This document shows positions 8,802 to 19,444 of a stretch of 64,000 bases of DNA, in pieces (the stretch's first letter is position 1; every line of letters begins with the position of its first letter). Position numbers and translations under genes: made by a program. The notes below the pieces were generated by a model, which saw nothing but the letters and a program-made list of their open reading frames with translations, did no database searches and was not told where the DNA came from. The stretch is taken from the NCBI RefSeq assembly GCF_025398155.2, contig NZ_CP104562.2:2170001-2234000 (forward strand), given 5' to 3'. This DNA is from Roseateles amylovorans (GTDB taxonomy: Bacteria; Pseudomonadota; Gammaproteobacteria; Burkholderiales; Burkholderiaceae_C).

Positions 8802-9373
8802 GGTTTGTTCTCCACGGTGGCTTTGTTGATGAGGATGGGGGTGGTGGGCAGGTTCTGGAACGCGGCGTCTCGCGCGCTCGTGGGCACGGCGCGGATCTTG
8901 TCGACCACTTCCATGCCCTCGATGACGTAGCCGAAGACCGCGTAGCCGAGGCCGTCGCGGGCATAGCCGGGATCCAGACCCGGGTTGTCCACCACATTGA
9001 TGAAGAATTGCGAGGTCGCCGAATTCGGATCGCCGGTGCGGGCCATGGCCACGCTGCTGCGGATGTTCAGCATGCCATTGCCCGCTTCTAGCGGGATCGG
9101 CGGCTTGGTGGGGCGCTGCTGCAGCTTGGGCGTGTAGCCGCCGGTCTGCACCATGAAGCCATCGATCACGCGATGGAAGATCAGGCCGTTGTAGTGGCCC
9201 GCCTTCACATAGTTCAGGAAGTTGGCGACCGTCTTGGGGGCCTTCTCGGGCTCGAGCTGGATGCGGATGTCACCCATCGTGGTGCTGAGCTTGACCACCT
9301 GGGCCTGCGCCAGCGAGGCAGCCAGGCCGAGGGTCGCGGCGCCGAGCGCCAGCAGGAATTTGGAAGTCCTCAT
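8798..9373 (-). CDS. ppiA: Periplasmic peptidyl-prolyl cis-trans isomerase (cyclophilin, PpiA type)
   Basis: A Sec signal peptide (MRTSKFLLALGAATLGLAASLAQA) sends this 191-residue cyclophilin to the periplasm. The catalytic region reads LIFHRVIDGFMVQTGGY, followed by SATSQFFINVVDN and YAVFGYVIEG. It is a paralogue of the next gene: the two share most of the domain and appear to be a tandem duplication with split localisation. It acts on folding of exported proteins. Confidence 0.95.
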   Translation of the reverse strand: MRTSKFLLALGAATLGLAASLAQAQVVKLSTTMGDIRIQLEPEKAPKTVANFLNYVKAGHYNGLIFHRVIDGFMVQTGGYTPKLQQRPTKPPIPLEAGNGMLNIRSSVAMARTGDPNSATSQFFINVVDNPGLDPGYARDGLGYAVFGYVIEGMEVVDKIRAVPTSARDAAFQNLPTTPILINKATVENKP

Positions 9374-9446
9374 GGGGTTGCGTGTGTCGACCGTTGGAAA
9401 CGTGGAGGGAAAGCGAGCCGACCGGCCATGGAGGCCGACCGACCGC

Positions 9447-9977
9447 TCAGCGCGCGGCGCGTTTGACGCCGTTGAACTCGCTCACGCGCTGCAGCTTCAG
9501 GCGAAGGGCGGTGTCGTCACCCAGGGCCTGCTTCAGCGCGCGTTCGTAGGACTGCTGCGCCAGGCGCATCAGCACATCGCCCAGATTCTCCTGCGCCTGT
9601 GCATGGTCAGGCTGCAATTCCAGTGCCCGCATCAGCGATTGACGCGCGGGCTCGTATTCACCGCGCGCGGCATGGATCACCGCCAGGTTGTTGTAGGGGT
9701 CGGCGAGGTCGGGGAACTCTTCGGTCAGTTTGAGGAAGATCACCCGGGCGCGCTCCAGCTGCTGCTGTTCCATCAGCATGGTGCCGAGGGCAAAGCGCAG
9801 GCGGGGATCGTCGGGCGTGGCCTTGAGGGCGTCCTCGGCCACCTTGACCGCCTGGTCGCGTTTGCCGGCGGCCCACAGGGCCTGGGCATCGTCCAGAGCG
9901 GCAGCATGCACCGCCGTGCCGCTGAGTACCGCCACGGCGATGCAGAAGGAACGGAGCAGGGGAGTGAGACTGGGCAT
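9447..9977 (-). CDS. Exported tetratricopeptide-repeat protein
   Basis: The 176-residue product begins with a signal peptide (MPSLTPLLRSFCIAVAVLSG...HAA). About three TPR units follow: ALWAAGKRDQAVKVAEDALK, RFALGTMLMEQQQLERARVI, and YNNLAVIHAARGEYEPARQS. TPR arrays are protein-protein scaffolds, so the protein probably works in the periplasm. It heads the ppiA-ppiB-lpxH group at a 73-base spacing. A much longer frame reaching into the cysS promoter was not used because the signal peptide fixes the start. Confidence 0.85.
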   Translation of the reverse strand: MPSLTPLLRSFCIAVAVLSGTAVHAAALDDAQALWAAGKRDQAVKVAEDALKATPDDPRLRFALGTMLMEQQQLERARVIFLKLTEEFPDLADPYNNLAVIHAARGEYEPARQSLMRALELQPDHAQAQENLGDVLMRLAQQSYERALKQALGDDTALRLKLQRVSEFNGVKRAAR

Positions 9978-10327
9978 GGTGGGCGTGTGCTGGCGCTTCT
10001 TGTGTTTGGTGTTCGGGGGCGGGTGGCCGCGGCGGGGTCGGGTGATGCGCAGCGGGGGCCCTCCGGGGCGATGGCGTTCGGTCAGGTCCGGCGAGGTCGA
10101 CCGCATCGGGCCGGGGTCGGCCAGGGTCTGTCCGGAGTTGCCAGACAGTCGGGCCGCTATACTGACGACCATTCTAGAGCGAGCTGTCGTCCCTCGCTTG
10201 ACCCCGCCTCTTCCGGCCCCGCCCGTCGCTGTGCGTCGGCACCTCCGCACCGGCCGGAACCCCGACAGCGCCATGCCCGCGCCGGGCCGCGATGGTCGAG
10301 GCCGGGACTTCTCCAGTGGCCCCACTC
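9978..10327. other. Divergent intergenic region between the TPR gene and cysS
   Basis: It holds a -10-like TATACT at 10158-10163 reading toward cysS. The best upstream TTGCCA is only 14 bases away, so the promoter is tentative. No RNA gene or T-box-like structure was recognised. Confidence 0.35.
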
Positions 10328-11727
<1,400 letters not shown>

Positions 11728-11728
<1 letters not shown>

Positions 11729-12381
11729 TGGCGCGTGTGGCGACTGCCGGGGTGACCCCGGACTATTGGGACGAGGCTTGCCGTCATCTGGTCAAGCGCG
11801 ACCGGGTGATGAAGAAGCTCATTCCCCAATTCGGCGAGGCGCGGCTGCAAAGCCGCACCGATGCGTTCACGACGCTGGCGCGATCGATCGTCGGCCAGCA
11901 GATTTCGGTCAAGGCCGCGCAGGGCTTGTGGGACAAGTTCCTGGAGCTCATACCCGGCCCGGCCAACCGGATCAAACCGGTGGATGTGCTGGCCCTGGAA
12001 AAGACGGCGCTGCGGGCGGCGGGGTTGTCGGTCCGCAAGGTCGAGTACCTGGTCGACCTGGCCCAGCACTTCGAATCCGGACAGGTTCATGTGCGCCAAT
12101 GGGCGCAGATGGACGACGAAGCCATCATCGAGGAACTCGTGGCCATCCGCGGCATCGGTCGCTGGACGGCCGAGATGTTCCTGATCTTCCACCTGATGCG
12201 CCCCAATGTCCTGCCGCTGGATGACCCTGGCCTGATCAAGGGCATCAGCCTCCAGTACTTCAGCGACGAGCCGGTCTCGCGCGCCGAGGCGCGCGAGCTG
12301 GGGGAGGGCTGGGCGCCGTATCGCTCGGTGGCCACATGGTACATTTGGCGCAGCCTCGATCCGCTACCGGTGGATTATTGA
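11728..12381 (+). CDS. DNA-3-methyladenine glycosylase II (AlkA/HhH-GPD family)
   Basis: The enzyme removes alkylated bases such as 3-methyladenine in base-excision repair. The 217-residue protein is a bare HhH-GPD domain. ARSIVGQQISVKAA lies at 51-64, the helix-hairpin-helix VAIRGIGRWTAEMF at 138-151, and the catalytic Asp in LPLDDPGL near 165-166. It lacks the N-terminal domain of E. coli AlkA and resembles the shorter Mag-type enzymes. It is cotranscribed with cysS (TGATG overlap). Confidence 0.93.
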
Positions 12382-12528
12382 AACCCTTGCGGCCCCGACC
12401 GCGCGTCCGACATCCGGGCGCGGCATGGCGGGACCAAGCGGGGAATTACGGGCGTACCACGGCGCTGACCGCGCGGTGGACACCCGATTCCCCTCCCGCA
12501 GGCCATCATCTCTGAGAGACCAAGCAGG

Positions 12529-13500
12529 ATGAGCAAAAAGCACTTTCTAGAATTCGAGCAGCCGATCGCTGAGCTCGAGACCAAGATCGACGAACTCCGC
12601 TATGTGCAGAGTGAGTCCGCGGTGGATATCTCGGAAGAGATCGACCGCCTGGGCAAGAAGAGCCACCAGCTCACGAAGGACATTTACGCCAACGTGCTGC
12701 CGTGGCAGGTCTACCAGGTGGCGCGCCATCCGCAGCGTCCGCAGACGCTGGACTACTGCTCGGAAGTCTTCACCGAGTTCCAGGAACTGCACGGCGACCG
12801 CCATTTCGCGGATGACGCCGCCATCGTCGGCGGCATTGCGCGATTCAACGGCCAGGCGTGCATGGTGATCGGTCACCAGCGCGGGTCTGACGCCAAGGAA
12901 CGCACCCACCGCAATTTCGGCATGCCGAGGCCCGAGGGCTATCGCAAGGCGCTGCGCCTGCTGAAGCTGGCCGAGAAATTCGGTCTGCCGGTCTTCACCT
13001 TCATCGACACCATGGGGGCCTATCCCGGCATCGGTGCCGAGGAGCGCGGACAGTCCGAAGCGATCGGCCGCAACATCTTCGAGATGGCCCAGCTGGAAGT
13101 GCCGATCATCGCCACCGTGATCGGTGAAGGCGGCTCCGGCGGCGCTCTGGCCATCGGCGTGGCCGACCAGGTGCTGATGCTGCAGTTCTCCGCCTATTCG
13201 GTGATCTCGCCCGAAGGCTGCGCGTCCATCCTGTGGAAGACCGCCGCGCGTGCGCCGGAGGCCGCCGAGGCCCTGGGCATCACTGCGCACCGCCTGAAGG
13301 CGCTGGGTCTGATCGACAAGATCGTCAGTGAACCGGTCGGCGGGGCCCACCGTGACCCCAAGCAGATGGCCTCCAACCTCAAGCGCGCCCTCGGCGATGC
13401 ACTGCGCCAAGTCTCCGACCTGAAGACCAAGGATCTGCTGGAGCGCCGCTACGAGCGCCTGCAGGCCTATGGCCGGTTCAGCGACACCAAGAGCCGCTGA
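12529..13500 (+). CDS. accA: Acetyl-CoA carboxylase carboxyltransferase subunit alpha
   Basis: AccA with AccD transfers the carboxyl group from biotin to acetyl-CoA to make malonyl-CoA, the first step of fatty-acid synthesis. The 323-residue protein has the expected N-terminal helical part (LEFEQPIAELETKIDELR), GHQRGSDAKERTHRNFGMPRPEGYRKA, the TMGAYPGIGAEERGQ stretch and GEGGSGGALAIGVADQVLML. Length is standard. The next gene, tilS, starts inside its last codons, an arrangement seen across Burkholderiales. Confidence 0.97.
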   Translation: MSKKHFLEFEQPIAELETKIDELRYVQSESAVDISEEIDRLGKKSHQLTKDIYANVLPWQVYQVARHPQRPQTLDYCSEVFTEFQELHGDRHFADDAAIVGGIARFNGQACMVIGHQRGSDAKERTHRNFGMPRPEGYRKALRLLKLAEKFGLPVFTFIDTMGAYPGIGAEERGQSEAIGRNIFEMAQLEVPIIATVIGEGGSGGALAIGVADQVLMLQFSAYSVISPEGCASILWKTAARAPEAAEALGITAHRLKALGLIDKIVSEPVGGAHRDPKQMASNLKRALGDALRQVSDLKTKDLLERRYERLQAYGRFSDTKSR

Positions 13501-14962
13501 GCCCGCGGCCGGCGAGTCTGCCGGCCCGTCGACGGATCGCGGCGTTGGGTCCGGCCTCGTCGCAGTCGCCTACAGCGGCGGTCGGGACTCGACCGCGCTG
13601 CTCCACGCCACCACCTGTTCGGCCGACCAGCTCGGCCTGCGCGTGGTGGCGTTGCACATTCATCATGGACTCAGCACCCAGGCCGATGGCTGGGTGAGCC
13701 ATGCCCAGGCCCAGGTGGACGCCTGGGCGGCTCGGGGCCTGCCCGTGACGCTTCAGGTCGAGCGGCTGAGCGGACAGCCGGCTGCCGGCGAAAGCACTGA
13801 GGCCTGGGCCCGAGCGGGACGGCATGCGGCCTTGCGACGGATGGCCGAAGCGGCAGGCGCCGACCTGCTGCTGCTCGCGCACCATCGCCGTGACCAGGCG
13901 GAAACCTTTCTGCTGCAGGCGCTGCGTGGTGCGGGCGCGGCCGGCCTGGCCGCGATGCCGAAGCGGCAATGGCGCCATGGCCTGTGCTGGGCGCGGCCGT
14001 GGCTGGATCAGCCCCGTGAGTCGGTCGAGGCCTACCTGAGCGCGCATCGGCTGGAATTCATCGACGACGACAGCAACACCCACACGCGCTTCGCCCGCAA
14101 CCATCTGCGGCAGGCCGTCTGGCCCGCCTTGCTGGCGCAGGCGCCCGGTGCCGAGACAGCTCTGGCGCGCGCGGCCGAGTGGGCCCAGCAGGCCGTCGCG
14201 CTGCAACGGGAAATGGCCGAGGAAGACCTGGCGCGCTGGTCCGATGACGACGGCTTGCGCCAGGCCTGGGCGCAGGCGCTGAGCCCGGCGCGCGCGCTCA
14301 ATGCCTTGCGCGCGTGGCTGCATCGGGAGGCGGGTCGAGCGGCGCCGTCCACCTTGGTTCAGCGCCTGATGCGTGAGGCGCCGCTGGCCGGTGTGGGTCG
14401 CTGGCCGTTCGGGGCTCACGAGGTGCATCTGTACCGAGGCCGGCTAAGGGTCGAAGCAGCTTCGACGCCGCGGGCGGTCGGATCCACGTCGTCAGGGTCC
14501 TCGTCGCCGTCGGCGCCGATGCGGAGAGCGTCCTCGCCCCTTGACTTTCTCCCGTCCTTCCCCTCGGTCGCATGCTCGGCTGCACCCTCGACGGCTTCAG
14601 GACCCACCGCCCGCGCTGATCTCGATCTCAGCCAACCCGGTCGTTATCCCCTGCCGGATTGGGGCGGCGTGCTGGAGGTGCTCTTGGTGGCGGAGCGTGG
14701 CGTGGCGGCTTCCCGGCTCAGCAAGGTCAGCTTGCGTCCGCGCGAAGGCGGCGAGCGGTTTCAGGCGCATGAGCGTGGCCTGCCGCGCGCGCTCAAGAAG
14801 TGCTGGCAAAGTGCCGGCATTGCCGCGCCACAGAGGGACGGGCCGCTGCTGTACCTGGGCGACACCTTGCTGTTCGCGCCCGGGTTGGGCCTGGATGCGC
14901 GCTGCATCGATCCTGACGCACAGGCGCCGGTGGCGCTGCGCTGGACCCGCGGGCCCGGCTGA
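13469..14962 (+). CDS. tilS: tRNA(Ile)-lysidine synthetase TilS
   Basis: TilS converts C34 of the CAU-anticodon tRNA-Ile to lysidine, so that AUA codons are read correctly. The PP-loop ATPase motif SGGRDS lies at residues 36-41, followed by HIHHGLS and LLLAHHRRDQAETFLLQALRGAG. The C-terminal substrate domain includes VSLRPREGGERFQ and a final LLFAPGLGLDA. Between about residues 325 and 390 is a long Ser/Pro/Ala-rich insertion that looks unstructured. The start overlaps accA by 32 bases; no other ATG or GTG lies before the PP-loop. Confidence 0.92.
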   Translation: MAGSATPRAAEPAAGESAGPSTDRGVGSGLVAVAYSGGRDSTALLHATTCSADQLGLRVVALHIHHGLSTQADGWVSHAQAQVDAWAARGLPVTLQVERLSGQPAAGESTEAWARAGRHAALRRMAEAAGADLLLLAHHRRDQAETFLLQALRGAGAAGLAAMPKRQWRHGLCWARPWLDQPRESVEAYLSAHRLEFIDDDSNTHTRFARNHLRQAVWPALLAQAPGAETALARAAEWAQQAVALQREMAEEDLARWSDDDGLRQAWAQALSPARALNALRAWLHREAGRAAPSTLVQRLMREAPLAGVGRWPFGAHEVHLYRGRLRVEAASTPRAVGSTSSGSSSPSAPMRRASSPLDFLPSFPSVACSAAPSTASGPTARADLDLSQPGRYPLPDWGGVLEVLLVAERGVAASRLSKVSLRPREGGERFQAHERGLPRALKKCWQSAGIAAPQRDGPLLYLGDTLLFAPGLGLDARCIDPDAQAPVALRWTRGPG

Positions 14963-14988
14963 TCGGGCCGCTGCGGCAGGGGGCGGCC

Positions 14989-14994
14989 TATAGA
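14989..14994 (+). promoter_or_regulatory. Candidate -10 element upstream of lysC
   Basis: TATAGA lies about 110 bases before the lysC ATG. The same TATAGAATCGGC word occurs before clpS, suggesting a common promoter form in this genome. No -35 match is clear. Confidence 0.3.
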
Positions 14995-15104
14995 ATCGGC
15001 CGCTGCGGTTGCGGACCGCTGGCGCCCCGCGCAACGGCTCTCGCGATCATGCGGACGCAGCTCGCGTTCATCCCGATTCCTCCAGGGTTTCTGAAGACAC
15101 TCCC

Positions 15105-16373
15105 ATGGCATTGATCGTTCACAAGTACGGCGGCACCTCGATGGGGTCGACCGACCGCATCCGCAATGTGGCCAAGCGCGTCGCCAAGTGGGCCCGGGCC
15201 GGCCACCAGATGGTGGTGGTGCCCTCGGCCATGAGCGGCGAGACCAACCGCCTGCTGGGCCTGGCCAAGGAGCTCTCGCCTGCGAGCAGCTCGCCCTCGC
15301 TGATGCGCGAGATGGACATGATCGCCGCCACCGGCGAGCAGGTCTCGGTCGGTCTGCTGGCCATCGCGCTGCAGGCCGAAGGCCTGGAAGCGGTCAGCTA
15401 CACCGGCTGGCAGGTGCCGGTGGCCACGGATTCGTCCTACACCAAGGCCCGCATCGAAAGCATCGACGACGCCAAGGTGCGTGCCGACCTGAGCGCCGGC
15501 AAGGTGGTGGTCATCGCCGGCTTCCAGGGCGTCGATGAGGACAACAACATCACCACGCTCGGTCGTGGCGGTTCAGACACCTCGGCCGTGGCGATTGCCG
15601 CCGCGATGAAGGCCGATGAATGCCTCATCTACACGGATGTGGATGGTGTCTACACCACCGACCCGCGCATCGTGCCCGAAGCCCGCCGGCTGCACACCAT
15701 CAGCTTCGAAGAGATGCTGGAGATGGCTTCGCTGGGGTCGAAGATCCTGCAGATCCGCTCGGTGGAATTCGCGGGCAAGTACCGCGTGCCGCTGCGGGTG
15801 CTGTCCAGCTTCACCAACTGGGACATCGATATCAACGAGGAAGCCAAGTCCGGCACCTTGATCACTTTTGAAGAGGACGAAAAAATGGAACAAGCCGTCG
15901 TCTCGGGCATTGCCTTCAACCGCGACGAAGCCAAGGTGACCCTGCTGGGCGTGCCCGACAAGCCGGGCATCGCGTTCCAGATCCTGGGCCCGGTGGCGGA
16001 TGCAAACATCGACGTCGATGTGATCATCCAGAACGTCTCCCAGGACGGCAAGACCGACTTCTCCTTCACCGTGCACCGCAACGACTACCAGCGCGCGATG
16101 GAGCTGCTGGAAAAGACCGTCGGCCCCGCGGTGCAGGCGGCGAAGGTCCAGGGCGACACTCGCATCTGCAAGGTGTCGATTGTGGGCATCGGCATGCGTT
16201 CGCATGTGGGCGTGGCCTCGAAGATGTTCCGCTCGCTGTCGGAAGAGGGCATCAACATCCAGATGATCACCACCAGCGAGATCAAGACCTCGGTCGTGAT
16301 CGACGAGAAGTACATGGAGCTCGCCGTGCGCGCGCTGCATCGCGCCTTCGATCTGGATCAGGACGCGGCCTGA
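15105..16373 (+). CDS. lysC: Aspartate kinase, lysine-sensitive type
   Basis: Aspartate kinase phosphorylates aspartate, the entry step to lysine, threonine and methionine. The 422-residue protein has the kinase motif HKYGGTSMGS near residue 5, TLGRGGSDTSAVAIAAA and TDVDGVYTTDPRI. Two ACT domains follow from about residue 262 (VSGIAFNRDEAKVTLLG; VSIVGIGMRSHVGVASKMF) for feedback by lysine/threonine. The start MALIVHKYGG is typical. An in-frame ATG at residue 261, with AGAGGA 8 bases upstream, could give a separate regulatory subunit as in Bacillus and Corynebacterium homologues. Confidence 0.96.
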   Translation: MALIVHKYGGTSMGSTDRIRNVAKRVAKWARAGHQMVVVPSAMSGETNRLLGLAKELSPASSSPSLMREMDMIAATGEQVSVGLLAIALQAEGLEAVSYTGWQVPVATDSSYTKARIESIDDAKVRADLSAGKVVVIAGFQGVDEDNNITTLGRGGSDTSAVAIAAAMKADECLIYTDVDGVYTTDPRIVPEARRLHTISFEEMLEMASLGSKILQIRSVEFAGKYRVPLRVLSSFTNWDIDINEEAKSGTLITFEEDEKMEQAVVSGIAFNRDEAKVTLLGVPDKPGIAFQILGPVADANIDVDVIIQNVSQDGKTDFSFTVHRNDYQRAMELLEKTVGPAVQAAKVQGDTRICKVSIVGIGMRSHVGVASKMFRSLSEEGINIQMITTSEIKTSVVIDEKYMELAVRALHRAFDLDQDAA

Positions 16374-16498
16374 AAGACGCGTCACGCGGTGGTCGGCGCA
16401 CCGCTCGGAAGCCGACCGCTGCGGCATTCGCGGCGCTGACGCATTCGTTATTGCGTCAATGGCGCGAGTTCTTGATGTGATTTGATGGTCGAGTTCAC

Positions 16499-16526
16499 TT
16501 GAGCGTGCAAAAAGCCGTGCTATAGT
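16499..16526 (+). promoter_or_regulatory. Sigma70-type promoter of tRNA-Ser
   Basis: TTGAGC (16499-16504) and TATAGT (16521-16526) are spaced by 16 bases, and the tRNA starts 16 bases after the -10 box. Confidence 0.6.
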
Positions 16527-16542
16527 CTCGGCTTCTCCGGTT

Positions 16543-16636
16543 GGAGACGTGACCGAGAGGCCGAAGGTGCTCCCCTGCTAAGGGAGTATGTGAGCTAAAA
16601 CTTGCATCGAGGGTTCGAATCCCTCCGTCTCCGCCA
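16543..16636 (+). tRNA. tRNA-Ser (anticodon GCU)
   Basis: GGAGACG at the 5' end pairs with CGTCTCC before the discriminator G and an encoded CCA. The anticodon stem-loop CTCCCCTGCTAAGGGAG gives GCT, reading AGC/AGU serine codons. The long variable arm after the anticodon stem and the T-loop GGTTCGAATCC are typical of class II serine tRNAs. A promoter and a terminator frame it, so it is a single-gene transcript. No integrase or tRNA-end repeat is next to it. Confidence 0.96.
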
Positions 16637-16650
16637 ACCAGAATGTGAGA

Positions 16651-16682
16651 CCCCCCGCAGCGAAAGTTGCGGGGGGTTTTCT
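16651..16682 (+). terminator. Rho-independent terminator after tRNA-Ser
   Basis: CCCCCCGCA and TGCGGGGGG pair around a short GCGAAAGT loop and run into TTTTCT, 14 bases past the tRNA CCA. Confidence 0.88.
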
Positions 16683-16843
16683 CATTGGCGCGTCCGTTTC
16701 GTCATCGATGGTCAGGGCAGTGGGGCGTGGTGCCGAAGGGTCGCCGGCAGCGGGCCGTTTGCACTGTTGGATGTTGCCTATCGATACCGTCTCGAAGCCG
16801 CCTCGCGCCTGCGGTGCGAGGGTTCTGTTCTACATTGGGATGC

Positions 16844-17470
16844 ATGTACACGCCCAAGCAATTCGACGTGCCTGACCTTTCCATGGCGCGGCTGCTGATC
16901 GACCAGCACCCGCTCGCCACCCTGATCCTCAAGGATCCGACGCACGGGCTGTCGGCAACACCTGTCCCCATGATCTGGGGGGCAGAAAAGACGGGCAACG
17001 GCTGGTGGCTGGAAGGCCATCTCGCTCGCGCGAATCCGCACGTCGCGGCGCTGAGCAGCGCCGACGCCGGCGAGGTGCTGGTGCAGTTCAGCGGCCCGGG
17101 CGCCTATGTGTCCCCGCGCCACTACGATTCGCCGATGGCGGTCCCCACCTGGAACTACCTGACGCTGCAGGTGCATGGGCGCGTGCAGATCCTCGATCAT
17201 CCGCTCGACAAGGACAACCTGCTCAAGCGCCTGATCGCCACGCAGGAGCCGGCCTATGCCAAGCAATGGAGCGGTCTGCCGGCCGACTTCCAGGGCAAGC
17301 TGCTGGGTGCGATCGTTGGCTTCCGTGTGCCGGTGGAGCGCAGCAAGCTCAAGGTCAAGCTGAGCCAGAACCGAACCCCGGGCGAGCGCGAGCGCATCAT
17401 GGCGCACCAGCGTGAAGGCACGCACGACGAGCAACTGCTGGCGCGTTGGATGTCTGTGCTCCAGCGCTGA
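16844..17470 (+). CDS. FMN-binding negative transcriptional regulator (PaiB family)
   Basis: The 208-residue protein begins MYTPKQFDVPDL and continues with HPLATLI, THGLSATPVPM and HLARANPHVAAL. It then has VLVQFSGPGAYVSPRHYDSP and VPTWNYLTLQVHGRVQ, the conserved pattern of the PaiB split-barrel FMN-binding family. In Bacillus PaiB represses sporulation and protease genes; in proteobacteria the role is mostly unproven. C-terminal KLSQNRTPGERERI is also typical. The start was fixed by this N-terminus, discarding a 59-codon upstream extension. Confidence 0.9.
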   Translation: MYTPKQFDVPDLSMARLLIDQHPLATLILKDPTHGLSATPVPMIWGAEKTGNGWWLEGHLARANPHVAALSSADAGEVLVQFSGPGAYVSPRHYDSPMAVPTWNYLTLQVHGRVQILDHPLDKDNLLKRLIATQEPAYAKQWSGLPADFQGKLLGAIVGFRVPVERSKLKVKLSQNRTPGERERIMAHQREGTHDEQLLARWMSVLQR

Positions 17471-17516
17471 AGTCAGACCTCGCCACGCGGTCTGCTCCGA
17501 CAGGCGCTGCGCCTAG

Positions 17517-17545
17517 AAAAAAGCCCGCTGCATGCGGGCTTTTTC
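17517..17545. terminator. Bidirectional terminator between convergent genes
   Basis: AAGCCCGC and GCGGGCTT enclose TGCAT, with an A-run before and a T-run after, so it can end transcription from both the PaiB-like gene and the ETF-QO gene. Confidence 0.88.
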
Positions 17546-17565
17546 GCGTCCATGAGGAGGGTGGA

Positions 17566-19248
17566 TCACATCCCCGCGTAGTTCGGTCCGCCGCCGCCTT
17601 CGGGCGTCACCCAGACGATGTTCTGGGTCGGATCCTTGATGTCGCAGGTCTTGCAGTGCACGCAGTTCTGCGCATTGATCTGCAGGCGCTCGGTGCCGCC
17701 ATCGTTCACGAATTCGTACACGCCGGCCGGGCAGTAGCGGCTTTCGGGGCCGGCGTACTTCGCCAGGTTGATCTGCACCGGCACGCTGTTGTCCTTGAGC
17801 GTGAGGTGGGCCGGCTGGTTCTCTTCATGGTTGGTGTTGGACACGAACACCGAGGAGAGCCGGTCGAAGGTCAGCTTGCCGTCGGGCTTGGGATAGCTGA
17901 TCTTGGGCATCTCCGCCGCCGGACGCAGGTAGACATGGTCGGGCTGATCACGGTGGATGGTCCAGGGCGGCCGCTTCATGCCCAGCTTGGGCAGCAACCA
18001 TTGCTCGATGCCGGTCATCAGCGTGCCAACGGTGTTGCCCTTCTTGAACCAGGTCTTGAAGTTGCGCGACTGGTCCAGCTCCTCACGCAGCCAGCTCTTG
18101 TCGAACGCCGCTGGGTAAGCGCTGAGCTCGTCCAGCGAGCGGCCGGCAGCCAGTGCGTCGACCAGCGCCTCGGCGCACAGCATGCCGGTCTTGATGGCCG
18201 CATGGCTGCCCTTGATGCGGGCCGCGTTCAGGTAGCCCGCATCGCATCCCACCAGCGCGCCGCCCGGAAACACCGTCTTGGGCAGGCTCAGCAGACCGCC
18301 GGCGGTGATGGCGCGCGCGCCATAGCCCAGACGCTTGCCGCCTTCGATGTGCTTGCGGATGCTGGGGTGGGTCTTCCAGCGCTGCATTTCCTCGAAGGGC
18401 GACAGCCACGGATTCTTGTAGTCCAGGCCGACCACGAAGCCCAGCGTCACTTTGTTGCCTTCCAGGTGATAGAGGAAGCCGCCGCCGTAGGTCTCGCTGT
18501 CCATCGGCCAGCCAGCGGTGTGCACCACTTGGCCGGGCTGGGCCTTGTCGGCCGGCACTTCCCACAGCTCCTTGATGCCGATGGCATAGGTCTGCGGATC
18601 CTTGCCCGCATCGAGCTGGTACTTGGCGATCAACTGCTTGCCGAGATGGCCGCGAGCGCCCTCGGCAAAGATCGTGTACTTGCCGAGCAATTCCATGCCC
18701 AGCTGGAAACCGTCATGCGGTTCGCCATCCTTGCCCACGCCGACATTGCCGGTGGACACGCCCTTGACCCGGCCTTGCTCGTCATAGATCAGCTCCGCGG
18801 CGGCGAAGCCGGGGAAGATCTCCACCCCCAGCGCCTCGGCCTGCTCGCCCAGCCACTTGGTGACCGCACCGAGCGACACCACATAGTTGCCGTGGTTGTG
18901 GAAGCATTGCGGGATCAGCCATTGCGGTGTGTCCTGCGCACCGGTCTCGTTCAGGAACAGCACCTGATCGCCGCTCACCGGCTGGTTCAGCGGCGCGCCG
19001 AGTTCCTTCCAGTTGGGGAAGAGCTCGGTGATCGCCTTCGGATCCATCACCGCGCCGGACAGAATGTGGGCGCCCGGCTCCGAGCCCTTCTCCAGCACCA
19101 CCACCGAGATCTCCTGACCCTTCTCCGCAGCCAGTTGCTTCACGCGGATGGCCGTGGCCAAGCCAGCAGGCCCGCCTCCGACCACCACCACGTCGTAGTC
19201 CATGCTGTCGCGCGGACCGTACTGGGCAACAAGTTCTTCGGAGGTCAT
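17566..19248 (-). CDS. Electron transfer flavoprotein-ubiquinone oxidoreductase
   Basis: ETF-QO passes electrons from electron-transfer flavoprotein (fed by acyl-CoA and other dehydrogenases) to ubiquinone at the membrane. The 560-residue protein has the FAD dinucleotide motif VVVVGGGPAGLATA at residues 20-33 and GAHILSGAVMDP. The C-terminal ferredoxin-like 4Fe-4S site has CPAGVYEF followed by NCVHCKTCDIKDP. The start was chosen as the second of two close ATGs because AAGG lies 6 bases before it; the first ATG abuts the AAGG. No etfAB genes are in the window. Confidence 0.96.
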   Translation of the reverse strand: MTSEELVAQYGPRDSMDYDVVVVGGGPAGLATAIRVKQLAAEKGQEISVVVLEKGSEPGAHILSGAVMDPKAITELFPNWKELGAPLNQPVSGDQVLFLNETGAQDTPQWLIPQCFHNHGNYVVSLGAVTKWLGEQAEALGVEIFPGFAAAELIYDEQGRVKGVSTGNVGVGKDGEPHDGFQLGMELLGKYTIFAEGARGHLGKQLIAKYQLDAGKDPQTYAIGIKELWEVPADKAQPGQVVHTAGWPMDSETYGGGFLYHLEGNKVTLGFVVGLDYKNPWLSPFEEMQRWKTHPSIRKHIEGGKRLGYGARAITAGGLLSLPKTVFPGGALVGCDAGYLNAARIKGSHAAIKTGMLCAEALVDALAAGRSLDELSAYPAAFDKSWLREELDQSRNFKTWFKKGNTVGTLMTGIEQWLLPKLGMKRPPWTIHRDQPDHVYLRPAAEMPKISYPKPDGKLTFDRLSSVFVSNTNHEENQPAHLTLKDNSVPVQINLAKYAGPESRYCPAGVYEFVNDGGTERLQINAQNCVHCKTCDIKDPTQNIVWVTPEGGGGPNYAGM

Positions 19249-19444
19249 GGTCATCCTTGTTTGTTCTCGTGAAGACACCACGGCGCAGACAGCGGCGGTG
19301 CGGTTTGCGGCGCATTCTAGCCGTGCAGAATCAAAAAAAGAACGGTCGTGCTTTTTGACTGAGGCAGTCGCCATCACCCGGTCGGCAGATGCCGTGCCCG
19401 GGGCCGCGTCGTAGGATGCGTGCGCCATTCCAGAGGAGTTGTCG

